Both the position numbers and the translations under genes were made by a program. A stretch of 64,000 nucleotides of DNA from Acidovorax radicis (GTDB lineage Bacteria; Pseudomonadota; Gammaproteobacteria; Burkholderiales; Burkholderiaceae_C). How positions within the stretch are numbered: position 1 is the first letter of the stretch; every line of letters starts with the position of its first letter. Positions 36,596 through 44,921 of this stretch are shown here, one piece after another. The notes under the pieces were generated by a model. That model was not told where the DNA came from. It did not search any database and worked only from the letters and a program-made list of their open reading frames with translations. Location: the NCBI RefSeq assembly GCF_020510705.1, contig NZ_CP075184.1, positions 3,534,001 to 3,598,000 on the forward strand, given 5' to 3'.

Positions 36596-37888
36596 TCACC
36601 GCATCCACAGCACGGGTGCGGTCACGAGCTGCGGGAACACGACCAGCAGCGCAAGAATCAGCACATAGGTGAGCAAAAACGGGTTCACGCCCTTGATCAC
36701 GCTGTGCATCGAGATACGCCCCACCCCGGCCACCACGTTGAGCACGGTGCCCACGGGGGGCGTGATGAGGCCGATGGCGCCGTTGAGCACGAACATCAGG
36801 CCGAAGTACACCGGGTCGATCCCCGCCTTGACGGCGATGGGCAGCATCACGGGCGCAAAGATCAGGATGGTGGGCGTGAGGTCGAGCGCGGTGCCGATGA
36901 GCACCAGCACGATCATCATCACGGCCATCAACAGGCGCGGGTTCTCCACCAGCGGGCCCAGCCAGCCGGTCAGCACCGTGGGCAGGTCGGCCAGCGTGAT
37001 CATGTAGCTGGCCACCTGGGCACCAGCGCACAGGAACATCACGATGGACGTCGTCTTGGCCGCGCGCACCAGCACGCCGTAAATGTCGGCCACCTTCATT
37101 TCGCGGTGGACGAACAACGCCACCACCAGTGCATAGAACGCAGCCACCACGGCGGCTTCGGTGGGGGTGAAAACGCCAGACTTCATGCCACCAATGATGA
37201 TGAGCGGCATCAGCATGGCCCAGAAGGCACGCACCGTGGCGCTCAGCCGGTCCTTGACGGGCAAGGGCTCGCCCTGCGGCAGGTCCAGGCCGCGCAGCAC
37301 CCAGCGCCACGCAAAGATGAGGCCCCCACCCATCATCAGCCCCGGCACGATGCCCGACACAAACAAGGCCGAGATCGAGGTGTTGGTGGTCACCCCATAG
37401 ATCACGAACGGCATGGACGGCGGAATGATGGGCGCAATGATGCCGCCCGACGCGATCAGCCCGGCCGACGTGTTCATGGGGTAGCCCTGCTGGCGCATCA
37501 TGGGCAGCAAGATGGTGGCCAGTGCGGCCGTGTCGGCCAGGGCAGAGCCGCTCATGCTCGCCATGAGCACCGCCGCGCCAATGGCCACGTAGCCCAGCCC
37601 GCCACGGATATGGCCCACCCAGGCCTGCGCCATGTCGATGATGCGGCGGCTGATGCCGCCCGAGTTCATGAGCTCGCCCGCCAGGATGAAAAACGGCACC
37701 GCCAGCAGCGGAAAGCTGTCCACCCCCGCCACCAGGTTCTGGGCCAGGAGCTGCGTGTCAAAAAAATCGAGCACCCAGGCCATGGCGGCGCCGGTGAGCA
37801 CCAGCGCCAGGCCCATGTTCATGCCCGTGCCCATGAGCACCAGCATGCCCAGCGAAAAAACAATAAAAGCCTGTGCTTCGGGTCCCAT
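36596..37888 (-). CDS. TRAP transporter large membrane subunit, DctM family
   Basis: 430 residues and about twelve hydrophobic helices. DctM hallmarks include PLLAVPFFILAGELMNSGG near residue 50, ASMSGSALADTAALATILLP near residue 105 and ASGGIIAPIIPPSMPFVIYG near residue 140. It carries substrate with sodium symport together with DctQ. A two-base gap separates it from the DctQ gene. The GTG and other upstream codons belong to the preceding gene, so the ATG at 37888 is used. Confidence 0.94.
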   Translation of the reverse strand: MGPEAQAFIVFSLGMLVLMGTGMNMGLALVLTGAAMAWVLDFFDTQLLAQNLVAGVDSFPLLAVPFFILAGELMNSGGISRRIIDMAQAWVGHIRGGLGYVAIGAAVLMASMSGSALADTAALATILLPMMRQQGYPMNTSAGLIASGGIIAPIIPPSMPFVIYGVTTNTSISALFVSGIVPGLMMGGGLIFAWRWVLRGLDLPQGEPLPVKDRLSATVRAFWAMLMPLIIIGGMKSGVFTPTEAAVVAAFYALVVALFVHREMKVADIYGVLVRAAKTTSIVMFLCAGAQVASYMITLADLPTVLTGWLGPLVENPRLLMAVMMIVLVLIGTALDLTPTILIFAPVMLPIAVKAGIDPVYFGLMFVLNGAIGLITPPVGTVLNVVAGVGRISMHSVIKGVNPFLLTYVLILALLVVFPQLVTAPVLWMR

Positions 37889-37890
37889 GG

Positions 37891-38415
37891 TCACTCCACC
37901 TCGGCGCCGTGACCAAGGTCCAGCGGCTTGCGTTGAATCAATTCGATGGTCGCCATCACGCCGATGGCCAACGCACACAACAAGGCGGGCAGCGGCAGCA
38001 GGGCCGCCGGGTAAGCCATCACCACCGACCGGCTCTCCATGCCCACCACCACCTGCTGCCAGGCTCCCCAGGCCAGCATGGCGCTTGCGGCAATCACCAG
38101 CAGCCGGATCACCGCCGTCAACACGCCAAAGGCCACCGGGCGTTTGGCCAGCAGCCCCGCCAGGCTGGTAAAGGCCATGTGCTCACCCGCCGGGTAGGCC
38201 GCCGCAGCACCGATGAAGACCATCCAGACAAACAGCAGGCGCGAGAGCTCTTCGCTCGCCGCGATGCCACTGCCAAAGCCGTAGCGCAGCACCACGTTGA
38301 CGAACACGGCCACGGCCATCACGCCCAGGCAACCCGCTATCAACACCTGGGAGGTTCTGGCGAATCGGCTCAAGGGCTCAGCGGCCGCCGCCTCGGGATT
38401 CAATGGGGTGCTCAT
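37891..38415 (-). CDS. TRAP transporter small membrane subunit, DctQ family
   Basis: 174 residues with four hydrophobic helices. NVVLRYGFGSGIAASEELSR near residue 45, followed by LLFVWMVFIGAAAAY, is the DctQ pattern. It is the accessory subunit of the TRAP permease. It overlaps gntK by four bases (ATGA) and abuts the DctM gene. Confidence 0.92.
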   Translation of the reverse strand: MSTPLNPEAAAAEPLSRFARTSQVLIAGCLGVMAVAVFVNVVLRYGFGSGIAASEELSRLLFVWMVFIGAAAAYPAGEHMAFTSLAGLLAKRPVAFGVLTAVIRLLVIAASAMLAWGAWQQVVVGMESRSVVMAYPAALLPLPALLCALAIGVMATIELIQRKPLDLGHGAEVE

Positions 38416-38933
38416 GCAACCTCCTTCGTGGCAATCCAGGCCGAAGCCTGCTGCTGCAATGTGGACAGATCCAGCAACGCATCCAGCCGCAGCACGCCCG
38501 CCTCGCCCACGGGCGATTCGAGCGTGGCGAACTGGCTGTCTACGAGTGCGGTCGAAAAGAAATGGGTGCCCGCACGGGCCGCCACCCGCTGCCCGGCACT
38601 CGCACGGTCAATCTCCAGAAAGACGAAACGCAGCCCGGGGCAGGCACTGCGCAAACGGTCGCGGTACACCTTCTTGAGGGCCGAACACGTCAGCACCACC
38701 CCGTGCGGTTGCGCCTGCAGCAACTGCCCCAGCGTGGCCAGCCAGCCCTCGCGGTCTGCGTCGGTCAAGGCGATGCCGCGCCGCATCTTTTCGCGGCTGG
38801 CGGGGCTGTGGTGGTCATCCCCCTCGATCAGGGGCAGGCCTTCGGCCTGAGCCAACGCGGCACCCACGCTGGACTTGCCGCAGCCGGCCACACCCATGAC
38901 CACCAGAAAAACCGATGATGGCAAAAAACTCAT
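38412..38933 (-). CDS. gntK: Gluconokinase, GntK type
   Basis: 173 residues, P-loop kinase. Walker A GVAGCGKSSVG lies at residues 15-25; EGDDHHSPASREKMRRGIAL and CSALKKVYRDRLR are family signatures. It phosphorylates D-gluconate to 6-phosphogluconate. As first gene of a TRAP operon it strongly suggests gluconate import. Start ATG at 38933; the start overlaps a region with a LacI-type operator (38937). A LacI-family regulator is divergent. Confidence 0.93.
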   Translation of the reverse strand: MSFLPSSVFLVVMGVAGCGKSSVGAALAQAEGLPLIEGDDHHSPASREKMRRGIALTDADREGWLATLGQLLQAQPHGVVLTCSALKKVYRDRLRSACPGLRFVFLEIDRASAGQRVAARAGTHFFSTALVDSQFATLESPVGEAGVLRLDALLDLSTLQQQASAWIATKEVA

Positions 38934-38936
38934 ATT

Positions 38937-38949
38937 GGTAGCGCTATCC
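38937..38949. promoter_or_regulatory. Candidate LacI-type operator O1 next to gntK
   Basis: The palindrome GGTAGCGCTATCC lies 4 bases upstream of the gntK start. It shares the TAGCGCTA-type core with a second copy at 39051. A CG dyad centre is typical for LacI-family operators. Confidence 0.6.
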
Positions 38950-39050
38950 CATTGATCCACAAAAAAAGCACCCGTACAGGGTGCCTGCAAAAGCCAGTGC
39001 AAATGCGCCAAACATGCGATAAAGCGGTCTGCAGCCTTGCCCAAGGTTTT

Positions 39051-39064
39051 GGACAGCGCTATCC
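39051..39064. promoter_or_regulatory. Candidate LacI-type operator O2 next to gntR
   Basis: GGACAGCGCTATCC, one mismatch from a perfect 14-base palindrome, lies 38 bases before the regulator start. Centre-to-centre distance from O1 is about 115 bases, compatible with looping by a dimer-of-dimers. Confidence 0.6.
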
Positions 39065-39101
39065 TACCCAAATCAACACCCATCCCAATAAGGGTAATCC
39101 C

Positions 39102-40127
39102 TTGAAAAAACCCGAGACAAAACGCCGCTCCAGCGGGCGCATCACGCTGACTGACGTGGCCAAGGCCGCAGAAGTGAGTCCGATCACGGCGTCCCGCGCG
39201 CTGCGCGGAGAGCGGGGCGTGGCCCATGGGTTGGTGTTGCGGGTCAAGGAAGCGGCAGAGCAACTGGGCTACGTGCCCGACCCGGCCGCGCGCGCGCTCG
39301 CATCGCAGCGCAGCGTGCAGGTGCCCGTGCTGGTGCCGCTGCTGTCCAACGCGCTGTTTGTGGACGTTCTCGAATCGGTGCACCGCACGTTGGTGCCCCT
39401 GGGCTACCAGGCGCTGATCGGCGTCACCCACTACGACCCGCAAGAAGAAGAGCAGCTTTTGCGCACCTATCTGGCGCACCGCCCCGCCGGCCTGCTGGTG
39501 ACCGGTTTTGACCGCACCGAAACCGCGCGCCACCTCATCGCCGCCAGTGGCGTGCCCTGCGTGCACCTGATGGAGATGACGTCGGCGCCCGGCGTGTACT
39601 GCGTGGGGTTTTCGCAGCACGACGCAGGCCACGACATGACCGACCACCTGCTGGCGCGGGGCTACCGCAAGGTCGCTTTTGTGGCCGCGCAGCTCGACCC
39701 GCGCACCATGCAACGCGCCGAGGGCTACCGCCGTTGCCTCAGAGACGCGGGCCTGTATGACCCCAAGCTGGAGCTGCTGAGCGCGCAGCCCTCGTCCATG
39801 CGGCTGGGCGGTGAGTTGCTGGAGGAATTGCTGCGCACCCGGCCGGGCGTGGATGCCGTTTTTTTCTGCAACGACGACCTGGCCCAGGGCGGCCTGCTGG
39901 CCGCGCAGCGCATGGGCATCGCCGTGCCTGGCCAGGTGGCGATTGCAGGCTTCAACGATTTGGCGGGCAGCGACCAGATGCCCCCGCCGCTGACCACCGT
40001 GCGCACCCCCCGCGCAGCGATGGGCGAAGCCAGCGCCCGCATGCTGCTCACGCTGATGCGCGGCGAAGTGCCTGAGTGCAACTCGGTCGACCTGGGGTTT
40101 GAGCTGACGGTGCGAGCGAGCACGTGA
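39102..40127 (+). CDS. LacI-family regulator of gluconate genes, GntR-like
   Basis: 341 residues. Helix-turn-helix ITLTDVAKAAEVSPITASRA near the N terminus and hinge region, then a periplasmic-binding-like effector domain with VPVLVPLLSNALFVDVLESV, GFSQHDAGHDMTDHLLARGY and DAVFFCNDDLAQGGLLAAQR. Divergent from gntK and flanked by the paired operators. It probably represses the transport operon until gluconate is present. The TTG at 39102 is my preferred start because AAGGG lies 7-11 bases before it and no ATG is placed well. Confidence 0.88.
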   Translation: MKKPETKRRSSGRITLTDVAKAAEVSPITASRALRGERGVAHGLVLRVKEAAEQLGYVPDPAARALASQRSVQVPVLVPLLSNALFVDVLESVHRTLVPLGYQALIGVTHYDPQEEEQLLRTYLAHRPAGLLVTGFDRTETARHLIAASGVPCVHLMEMTSAPGVYCVGFSQHDAGHDMTDHLLARGYRKVAFVAAQLDPRTMQRAEGYRRCLRDAGLYDPKLELLSAQPSSMRLGGELLEELLRTRPGVDAVFFCNDDLAQGGLLAAQRMGIAVPGQVAIAGFNDLAGSDQMPPPLTTVRTPRAAMGEASARMLLTLMRGEVPECNSVDLGFELTVRAST

Positions 40128-40202
40128 CAGGCCGGACGCGTGACCAGGGGGTGACCGATGCGTGACAACGTGGGTCGAGGTTTGTTTTGAATTGTTTGAG
40201 TG

Positions 40203-40259
40203 TTTCTGGCCTCTAGCGCTTATGAAATAAGCGCTAGCAGCTATCTTTTTGAGAGTCAT
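40203..40259 (+). repeat. Family A dispersed palindromic repeat, copy 7
   Basis: The best-preserved copy: TTTCTGGCCTCTAGCGCTTA, TGAA, ATAAGCGCTAGCAGCTAT and a CTTTTTGAGAG tail. Intergenic, after the LacI-type gene. Confidence 0.9.
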
Positions 40260-40379
40260 TGCGCTTTTTGCGCTGTATGGGCCCGGCTTCCAAGCACGCC
40301 TGCCCGCGCAGGAAATCGACCCCACCAGACCGAGGCGGCGGTCCCGCCCGCGTGTCGCTGAACCACCCCTTGCGCAGTC

Positions 40380-40517
40380 CATTACGTGAAGGTGCGCTAC
40401 CGGGGGCTCATGAAGAACACGGCGCAGATCGTCACGCTGTTTGCGCTGGGCAATCTGTGGATGGCAAGGCACAAGTTGCTGGCCTGCATGGGGCAGGTGC
40501 GCGTGCAGGGGGCGTAA
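40380..40517 (+). pseudogene. IS5-family transposase C-terminal remnant
   Basis: The frame ending in TAA at 40515-40517 reads HYVKVRYRGLMKNTAQIV and then TLFALGNLWMARHKLLA, which are the last ~45 residues of IS5-type transposases. Nothing of the catalytic domain remains upstream; the frame is closed by TGA at 40359-40361. This is a scrap left by an old insertion or deletion. I see no terminal inverted repeats. Confidence 0.8.
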
Positions 40518-40679
40518 AGCCTCCGATATAGGGGCAATGGCCCTCGCCAAACGCCTGCTGGGTGCGCTGCGCACGCCTCATTACTCAAAGCGAGTGCTGT
40601 TTTAGTTCAGGCATCGCTGTGACATAGCCAGAACCGATTCGTGAAGAGCTTCCCTAGAGCCATAAAACACCTAAATCAA

Positions 40680-41075
40680 TCAAGCCCAGCCCAACACCCC
40701 TGCCTGGATCTGCTCACGCCGGGCCTCGGTGCGCACCGACATGTAGCCCGTGGGTTGGTCGCCCTGCATGAGCGGTGTGACATTGGCCATCACCCAATAG
40801 AAGCTGCCGTCCTTGCGCCGGTTTTTGACGGCGGCCGACCAGGGCAGGCCGCTGGCAATGGTCTGCCACATGTCCCGGTAGGCCTCTTCGGGCATATCGG
40901 GGTGGCGAACGATGTTGTGGGGCTGGCCCAGAAGCTCATCCCTGTCGTACCCGCTGACCTCGATGAACATCGGGTTGCAGTACAGGATGCGGCCCTTGAG
41001 ATCGGTGGTGGACACCAGGGTCTGGCCTTTGGGAAACGCATATTCGTGGGTGCTGACCGGCAGATTGACGCGCAT
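40680..41075 (-). CDS. PAS-only protein, Aer-like sensor domain
   Basis: 131 residues forming one PAS domain: AFPKGQTLVSTTDLKGRILY, then FIEVSGYDRDELLGQPHNIV, RHPDMPEEAYRDMW and KNRRKDGSFYWVMANVTPL, the pattern of the FAD-binding PAS of the aerotaxis receptor Aer. The HAMP and signalling domains of Aer are missing; the protein stops soon after SVRTEARREQ. It could be a free-standing redox sensor or the stub of a truncated receptor: a transposase scrap lies 160 bases beyond its end. ATG at 41075 follows GGAGGGGG. Divergent from nirB. Confidence 0.87.
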   Translation of the reverse strand: MRVNLPVSTHEYAFPKGQTLVSTTDLKGRILYCNPMFIEVSGYDRDELLGQPHNIVRHPDMPEEAYRDMWQTIASGLPWSAAVKNRRKDGSFYWVMANVTPLMQGDQPTGYMSVRTEARREQIQAGVLGWA

Positions 41076-41223
41076 GAAACCCCCTCCATCTGAAAGATGC
41101 GCGCCATCCGGATGATGGATGCGGTAAGCCGCGCGATTGAAGCGCCCAATTGAAACGCCCAATTCATCGTAATGCTGAAAACATTCGATTACAAATAGAG
41201 AAGTCGCCAATCCACGCAAAGTG

Positions 41224-41238
41224 TCACCGTCGTGGTGC
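41224..41238. promoter_or_regulatory. Candidate NtrC enhancer site upstream of nirB
   Basis: TCAC, seven bases, GTGC: one mismatch from the GCAC-N7-GTGC dyad of NtrC sites. It is about 145 bases upstream of the sigma-54-type nirB promoter. Confidence 0.45.
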
Positions 41239-41380
41239 AAACGCCTACACACAAAGCCACCGAGCGGGCACCGCACTGATGGAGGGCGGCCAGCCGGCCC
41301 GGCGTCCAACGGCGGCCCCCTCTTGCGGCGGCGCTTTCACCCATCGTCCTGGCCCCGGCACCCAACACGGTGCAAAACAC

Positions 41381-41396
41381 TGGCATGGCCATTGCT
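41381..41396 (+). promoter_or_regulatory. Sigma-54 promoter of the nirB operon
   Basis: TGGCATGGCCATTGCT keeps GG and GC ten bases apart and matches the consensus except for T in place of C at one position. The start would be near 41406, just before the leader hairpins. Confidence 0.75.
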
Positions 41397-41405
41397 TATC
41401 CGCAG

Positions 41406-41534
41406 GCAACGACCCGAAAGGGTCACGCAACCCGCCTGTGCAACGGCGCGCAGACGGATTGCCAGGACGAAGGCGTCCCCACATGCGGTTCCGAGACTTC
41501 GGCGGCGCATCGTGCGGACGCCTTTTTTGTTTTT
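41406..41534 (+). promoter_or_regulatory. nirB leader with attenuator
   Basis: Leader hairpins: GACCC-GAAA-GGGTC (41411-41424) and CGCC/GGCG around an 8-base loop (about 41433-41448). Then GGAC, loop GAAGGC, GTCC (41465-41478), which overlaps the left arm of an intrinsic terminator (41470-41485 with about 41511-41523, T residues to 41534). The antiterminator/terminator switch matches the nrtA leader, where the sequence GGAC-AAAGGC-GTCC differs by one base. Unlike nrtA, I find no AxxGxx hexaloop hairpin here. NasT control is likely but not shown. Confidence 0.7.
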
Positions 41535-41573
41535 CGAATCGCCCAGGCGATAGAACCGACGGAGTGGCTCACG

Positions 41574-44018
41574 ATGAAAAAACCCAAGCTGGTGATGGTA
41601 GGTAACGGCATGGCCGGTGTGCGCACGCTGGAAGAGCTGCTCAAGATGGCCCCGGATCTGTACGACATCACGGTGTTTGGGGCCGAACCCCACCCCAACT
41701 ACAACCGCATCCTGCTCTCGCCCGTGCTGGCGGGCGAGCAGACGATCGACGAGATCATCCTCAACGACTGGTCGTGGTACGCCGACCACCACATCACGCT
41801 GCACACCGGCTTCACCGTGACCGATGTGGACCGCGTGCGCCGGGTGGTGAGCGCCACCAGCAAGGACGGTGACGTGATCACCGCCGAGTACGACCGCCTC
41901 ATCATGGCCACGGGCTCCAACCCGTTCATCCTGCCCATCCCCGGCAAGGACCTCAAGGGCGTGCTGGCCTACCGCGACATTGCCGACACACAGGCCATGA
42001 TCGACGCGGCAGCCACCTACAAACACGCCGTGGTCATCGGCGGCGGTCTGCTGGGCCTGGAGGCCGCCAACGGCCTGATGAAGCGCGGCATGCAAGTGAA
42101 CGTGGTGCATGTGGGCGACTGGCTGATGGAGCGCCAGCTGGACGACGTGGCCGGCAAGATGCTGCAAAAGTCGCTGCAAGAGCGCGGCATGCAGTTCTTG
42201 ATGAAAGCGCAGACCCAAGAGCTGGTGGGCAACGCCGAAGGCCGCGTGGCCAGCGTCAAGTTCAAGGACGGCACCGAGGTGCCCGCCGACCTGGTGGTGA
42301 TGGCCGTGGGCATCCGCCCCAACACTCAGCTCGCCGAAAAGATGCGCCTGCACGTCAACCGCGGCATTGTCGTGAGCGACACCCTGCAGACCACCACCGA
42401 CGCCCGCATCTACGCCGTGGGCGAATGCGCCGCGCACCGAGGCATTGCCTACGGCCTGGTGGCCCCGCTGTTTGAGCAAGGCAAGGTGCTGGCCAACCAC
42501 CTGGCCGAGTTCGGCATCGGCCGCTACCAGGGCTCGCTCACGTCCACCAAGCTCAAGGTGACGGGCATCGATCTGTTCAGCGCAGGCGACTTCCAGGGCG
42601 GCGACCACACCGAAGAGATCGTGATGAGCGACCCCTTTGGCGGCGTGTACAAAAAGCTCGTCATCAAGGACGACAAGCTGGTGGGCGCCTGCCTGTATGG
42701 CGACACGGTGGACGGCAGCTGGTACTTCAAGCTGCTGCGCGACGGCCGCAGCGTGAGCGACATCCGCGACAAGCTGATGTTTGGCGAATCGCACCTGGGC
42801 GACACCGGCCACCAGGGCCAGAGCAAGGCCGCCGCCATGGCCGACAGCGACGAGGTCTGCGGCTGCAACGGCGTGACCAAGGGCGCCATCTGCAAGGCCA
42901 TCAAGGACAAAGGCCTGTTCACGCTCGATGAAGTGCGCAAGCACACCAAGGCCAGCGCATCGTGCGGCTCGTGCACCGGGCTGGTCGAGCAGATCATCAT
43001 GTTCACCGCCGGTGGCGACTACAGCGCCACCCCCAAGACCAAGGCCCTGTGCGGCTGCACCGACCACGGCCACCAGGCGGTGCGCGACGCGATCCGCGCC
43101 AACAAGCTGCTCAGCATTGGCGACGTGTTCAAGTTTATGGAGTGGAAGACGCCCAACGGCTGCGCCACCTGCCGCCCCGCCGTCAACTACTACCTGATCA
43201 GCACCTGGCCCAAGGACGCCAAGGACGACCCGCAAAGCCGCGCCATCAACGAGCGCAGCCACGCCAACATCCAGAAAGACGGCACCTACAGCGTCATCCC
43301 CCGCATGTGGGGGGGAGAGACCACGGCCGACGAGCTGCGCCGCATTGCCGATGCGGCCGACAAATACAACATCCCCACCATCAAGGTCACGGGCGGCCAG
43401 CGCATCGATTTGCTGGGCGTGAAGAAGGAGGACCTGGTCAATGTGTGGAAGGACATCGGCATGCCCAGCGGCCATGCCTATGCCAAGGCGCTGCGCACGG
43501 TCAAGACCTGCGTCGGCAGCGAATGGTGCCGCATGGGCACCCAGGACAGCACCCAGATGGGCAAAGATCTGGAGCGCGCCATGTGGCGCATGTATGCACC
43601 GCACAAGGTGAAGTTCGCAGTGTCGGGCTGCCCGCGCAACTGCGCTGAGGCCGGCATCAAGGACGTGGGCATCATCGGCGTGGACAGCGGCTGGGAGATG
43701 TATGTGGCCGGCAACGGCGGTATCAAGACCGAGGTGGCGCACTTCTTCACCAAGCTCAAAACCGCCGAGGAAGTGCTGGAGTACACCGGCGCGTTCTGCG
43801 AGCTGTACCGCCAGGAAGGCTGGTACCTGGAGCGCACCGTGCACTACGTGAGCCGCGTGGGCCTGGACTATGTGAAAAAGCGCATTCTCGAAGACCACGA
43901 AGGCCGCAAGGCGCTGTGGGAGCAGCTGCAGTTTGCGCTGGACGGCGAGCCCGACCCCTGGTTCGAGTTTGACAAGGCAGCGGTGGACACGCGCCAGTTT
44001 GTGCCCCTGGGCGCCTGA
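41574..44018 (+). CDS. nirB: NADH-dependent assimilatory nitrite reductase, large subunit
   Basis: 814 residues, complete. N-terminal FAD/NAD domain (KLVMVGNGMAGVRTLEELL; VVIGGGLLGLEAANGLMKRG), BFD-type [2Fe-2S] domains (ADSDEVCGCNGVTKGAICKA, SASCGSCTGLVEQ; another CGC and CATC pair), and the sulfite/nitrite reductase core with TCVGSEWC and SGCPRNCAEAG supplying the four cysteines of the [4Fe-4S]-siroheme. It reduces nitrite to ammonium with NADH. ATG at 41574 has CGGAG upstream. First gene of the nirB operon. Confidence 0.97.
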   Translation: MKKPKLVMVGNGMAGVRTLEELLKMAPDLYDITVFGAEPHPNYNRILLSPVLAGEQTIDEIILNDWSWYADHHITLHTGFTVTDVDRVRRVVSATSKDGDVITAEYDRLIMATGSNPFILPIPGKDLKGVLAYRDIADTQAMIDAAATYKHAVVIGGGLLGLEAANGLMKRGMQVNVVHVGDWLMERQLDDVAGKMLQKSLQERGMQFLMKAQTQELVGNAEGRVASVKFKDGTEVPADLVVMAVGIRPNTQLAEKMRLHVNRGIVVSDTLQTTTDARIYAVGECAAHRGIAYGLVAPLFEQGKVLANHLAEFGIGRYQGSLTSTKLKVTGIDLFSAGDFQGGDHTEEIVMSDPFGGVYKKLVIKDDKLVGACLYGDTVDGSWYFKLLRDGRSVSDIRDKLMFGESHLGDTGHQGQSKAAAMADSDEVCGCNGVTKGAICKAIKDKGLFTLDEVRKHTKASASCGSCTGLVEQIIMFTAGGDYSATPKTKALCGCTDHGHQAVRDAIRANKLLSIGDVFKFMEWKTPNGCATCRPAVNYYLISTWPKDAKDDPQSRAINERSHANIQKDGTYSVIPRMWGGETTADELRRIADAADKYNIPTIKVTGGQRIDLLGVKKEDLVNVWKDIGMPSGHAYAKALRTVKTCVGSEWCRMGTQDSTQMGKDLERAMWRMYAPHKVKFAVSGCPRNCAEAGIKDVGIIGVDSGWEMYVAGNGGIKTEVAHFFTKLKTAEEVLEYTGAFCELYRQEGWYLERTVHYVSRVGLDYVKKRILEDHEGRKALWEQLQFALDGEPDPWFEFDKAAVDTRQFVPLGA

Positions 44019-44037
44019 CCACCACGGGAGCCACCAC

Positions 44038-44853
44038 ATGCATCGCCGCACTCTTTTGACCGCTGCAAGCTGCACCACCGCGTGGGGTGCCATGGGCTTG
44101 CTGATGCCTGCGGGCGCAGCCCACGCCCAGGTCGCCGATCTGAACGACGCCATCAACAAGGCAGGCCGCCAGCGCATGCTGAGCCAGCGCATGAGCAAGG
44201 CCTGGCTGGCACTGGCCCACAAAGCCGACACCCCGGCAGCCCGCACCGTGCTGGACCAATCCATGGCCCTTTTCGAACGCCAGTTGGGTGAGCTCAAGGC
44301 CTATGCACCGTCGGCCCCCATCCGCGACACCTATGTGAAGCTCGAAGGCGCCTGGGCCGACCACAAGGCCGCCCTGCTGGGCTCCACCCCATCGCGCGAC
44401 GGCACTGCCGCCCTGCTGCAGACCGACGCCAAGGTGCTGGCCCTGGCCCACCAGGGCACGGTGCAGTACGAGGCGGCCTCGGGCAAGCCCGTGGGCAAGC
44501 TGGTCAACGTGGCAGGCCGCCAGCGCATGCTGAGCCAGCGCATGGCCAAGTTCTGCCTGTCGGCCATGCTGGGGGTGGACACCGCCACCGCCACCACCGA
44601 AATCGCCAAGGCGCGCGATGAATTCATCAGCGCCACCGAGCTGCTGCGCAACGCGCCGCAGGCCACCGCCCGCATCCGGCAAGAGCTGTTGCTGGCCGAC
44701 GGCCAGTGGGTCTTTTTTGACGCCGCATTGCAGCGCCTGGGCAACGGCAGCAACACCTTCCGCCAGGTGTCTGAAGTGTTTGTAAGCAGCGAGAACCTGC
44801 TGGCCAGCATGGACCGCGTGACAGGCCTGTATGCAGCGCTGGGCAACAGCTGA
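44038..44853 (+). CDS. Exported protein with two PilJ-N (P-box-like) nitrate-sensor domains
   Basis: 271 residues. A signal with twin arginines (MHRRTLLTAA) ends near AHAQ. The rest is helical and holds two type IV pili methyl-accepting transducer N-terminal (PilJ-N) repeats: AINKAGRQRMLSQRMSKAWL near residue 37 and LVNVAGRQRMLSQRMAKFCL near residue 158. The NxAGxxRMxSxR pattern matches the P-box of NarX/NarQ, where the arginines bind nitrate or nitrite. No membrane or signalling domain follows, so it is a free periplasmic protein. It lies 19 bases after nirB, before nirD. A nitrate/nitrite-binding or sensing role is inference. Confidence 0.75.
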   Translation: MHRRTLLTAASCTTAWGAMGLLMPAGAAHAQVADLNDAINKAGRQRMLSQRMSKAWLALAHKADTPAARTVLDQSMALFERQLGELKAYAPSAPIRDTYVKLEGAWADHKAALLGSTPSRDGTAALLQTDAKVLALAHQGTVQYEAASGKPVGKLVNVAGRQRMLSQRMAKFCLSAMLGVDTATATTEIAKARDEFISATELLRNAPQATARIRQELLLADGQWVFFDAALQRLGNGSNTFRQVSEVFVSSENLLASMDRVTGLYAALGNS

Positions 44854-44921
44854 AGCCAGCCTTGCGACGGCCCCCCATCCGCCCACCGACACCCCACCGA
44901 ACAACACCAAGGACCATTTCC

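Noticed and set aside
38412..40574. 720-residue open frame running through gntK, the intergenic region and antisense to the LacI-type gene
   Set aside because: Only the last 173 residues match a protein (GntK), and they start at a good ATG.
41358..41373. NtrC dyad immediately upstream of the nirB promoter
   Set aside because: GCACC...GGTGC has eight bases between GCAC and GTGC rather than seven, and sits about 8 bases from the -24 element, too close for an enhancer.
41401..41464. c-di-GMP-I (GEMM) riboswitch in the nirB leader
   Set aside because: GGCAA/TTGCC, a GNRA tetraloop hairpin and ACGCAA resemble its layout, but the predicted start at about 41406 leaves no room for the 5' strand of the outer helix, and the receptor hairpin is not convincing.
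41337..44297. 986-residue open frame antisense to nirB
   Set aside because: Same reason: opposite a complete NirB and without any domain.
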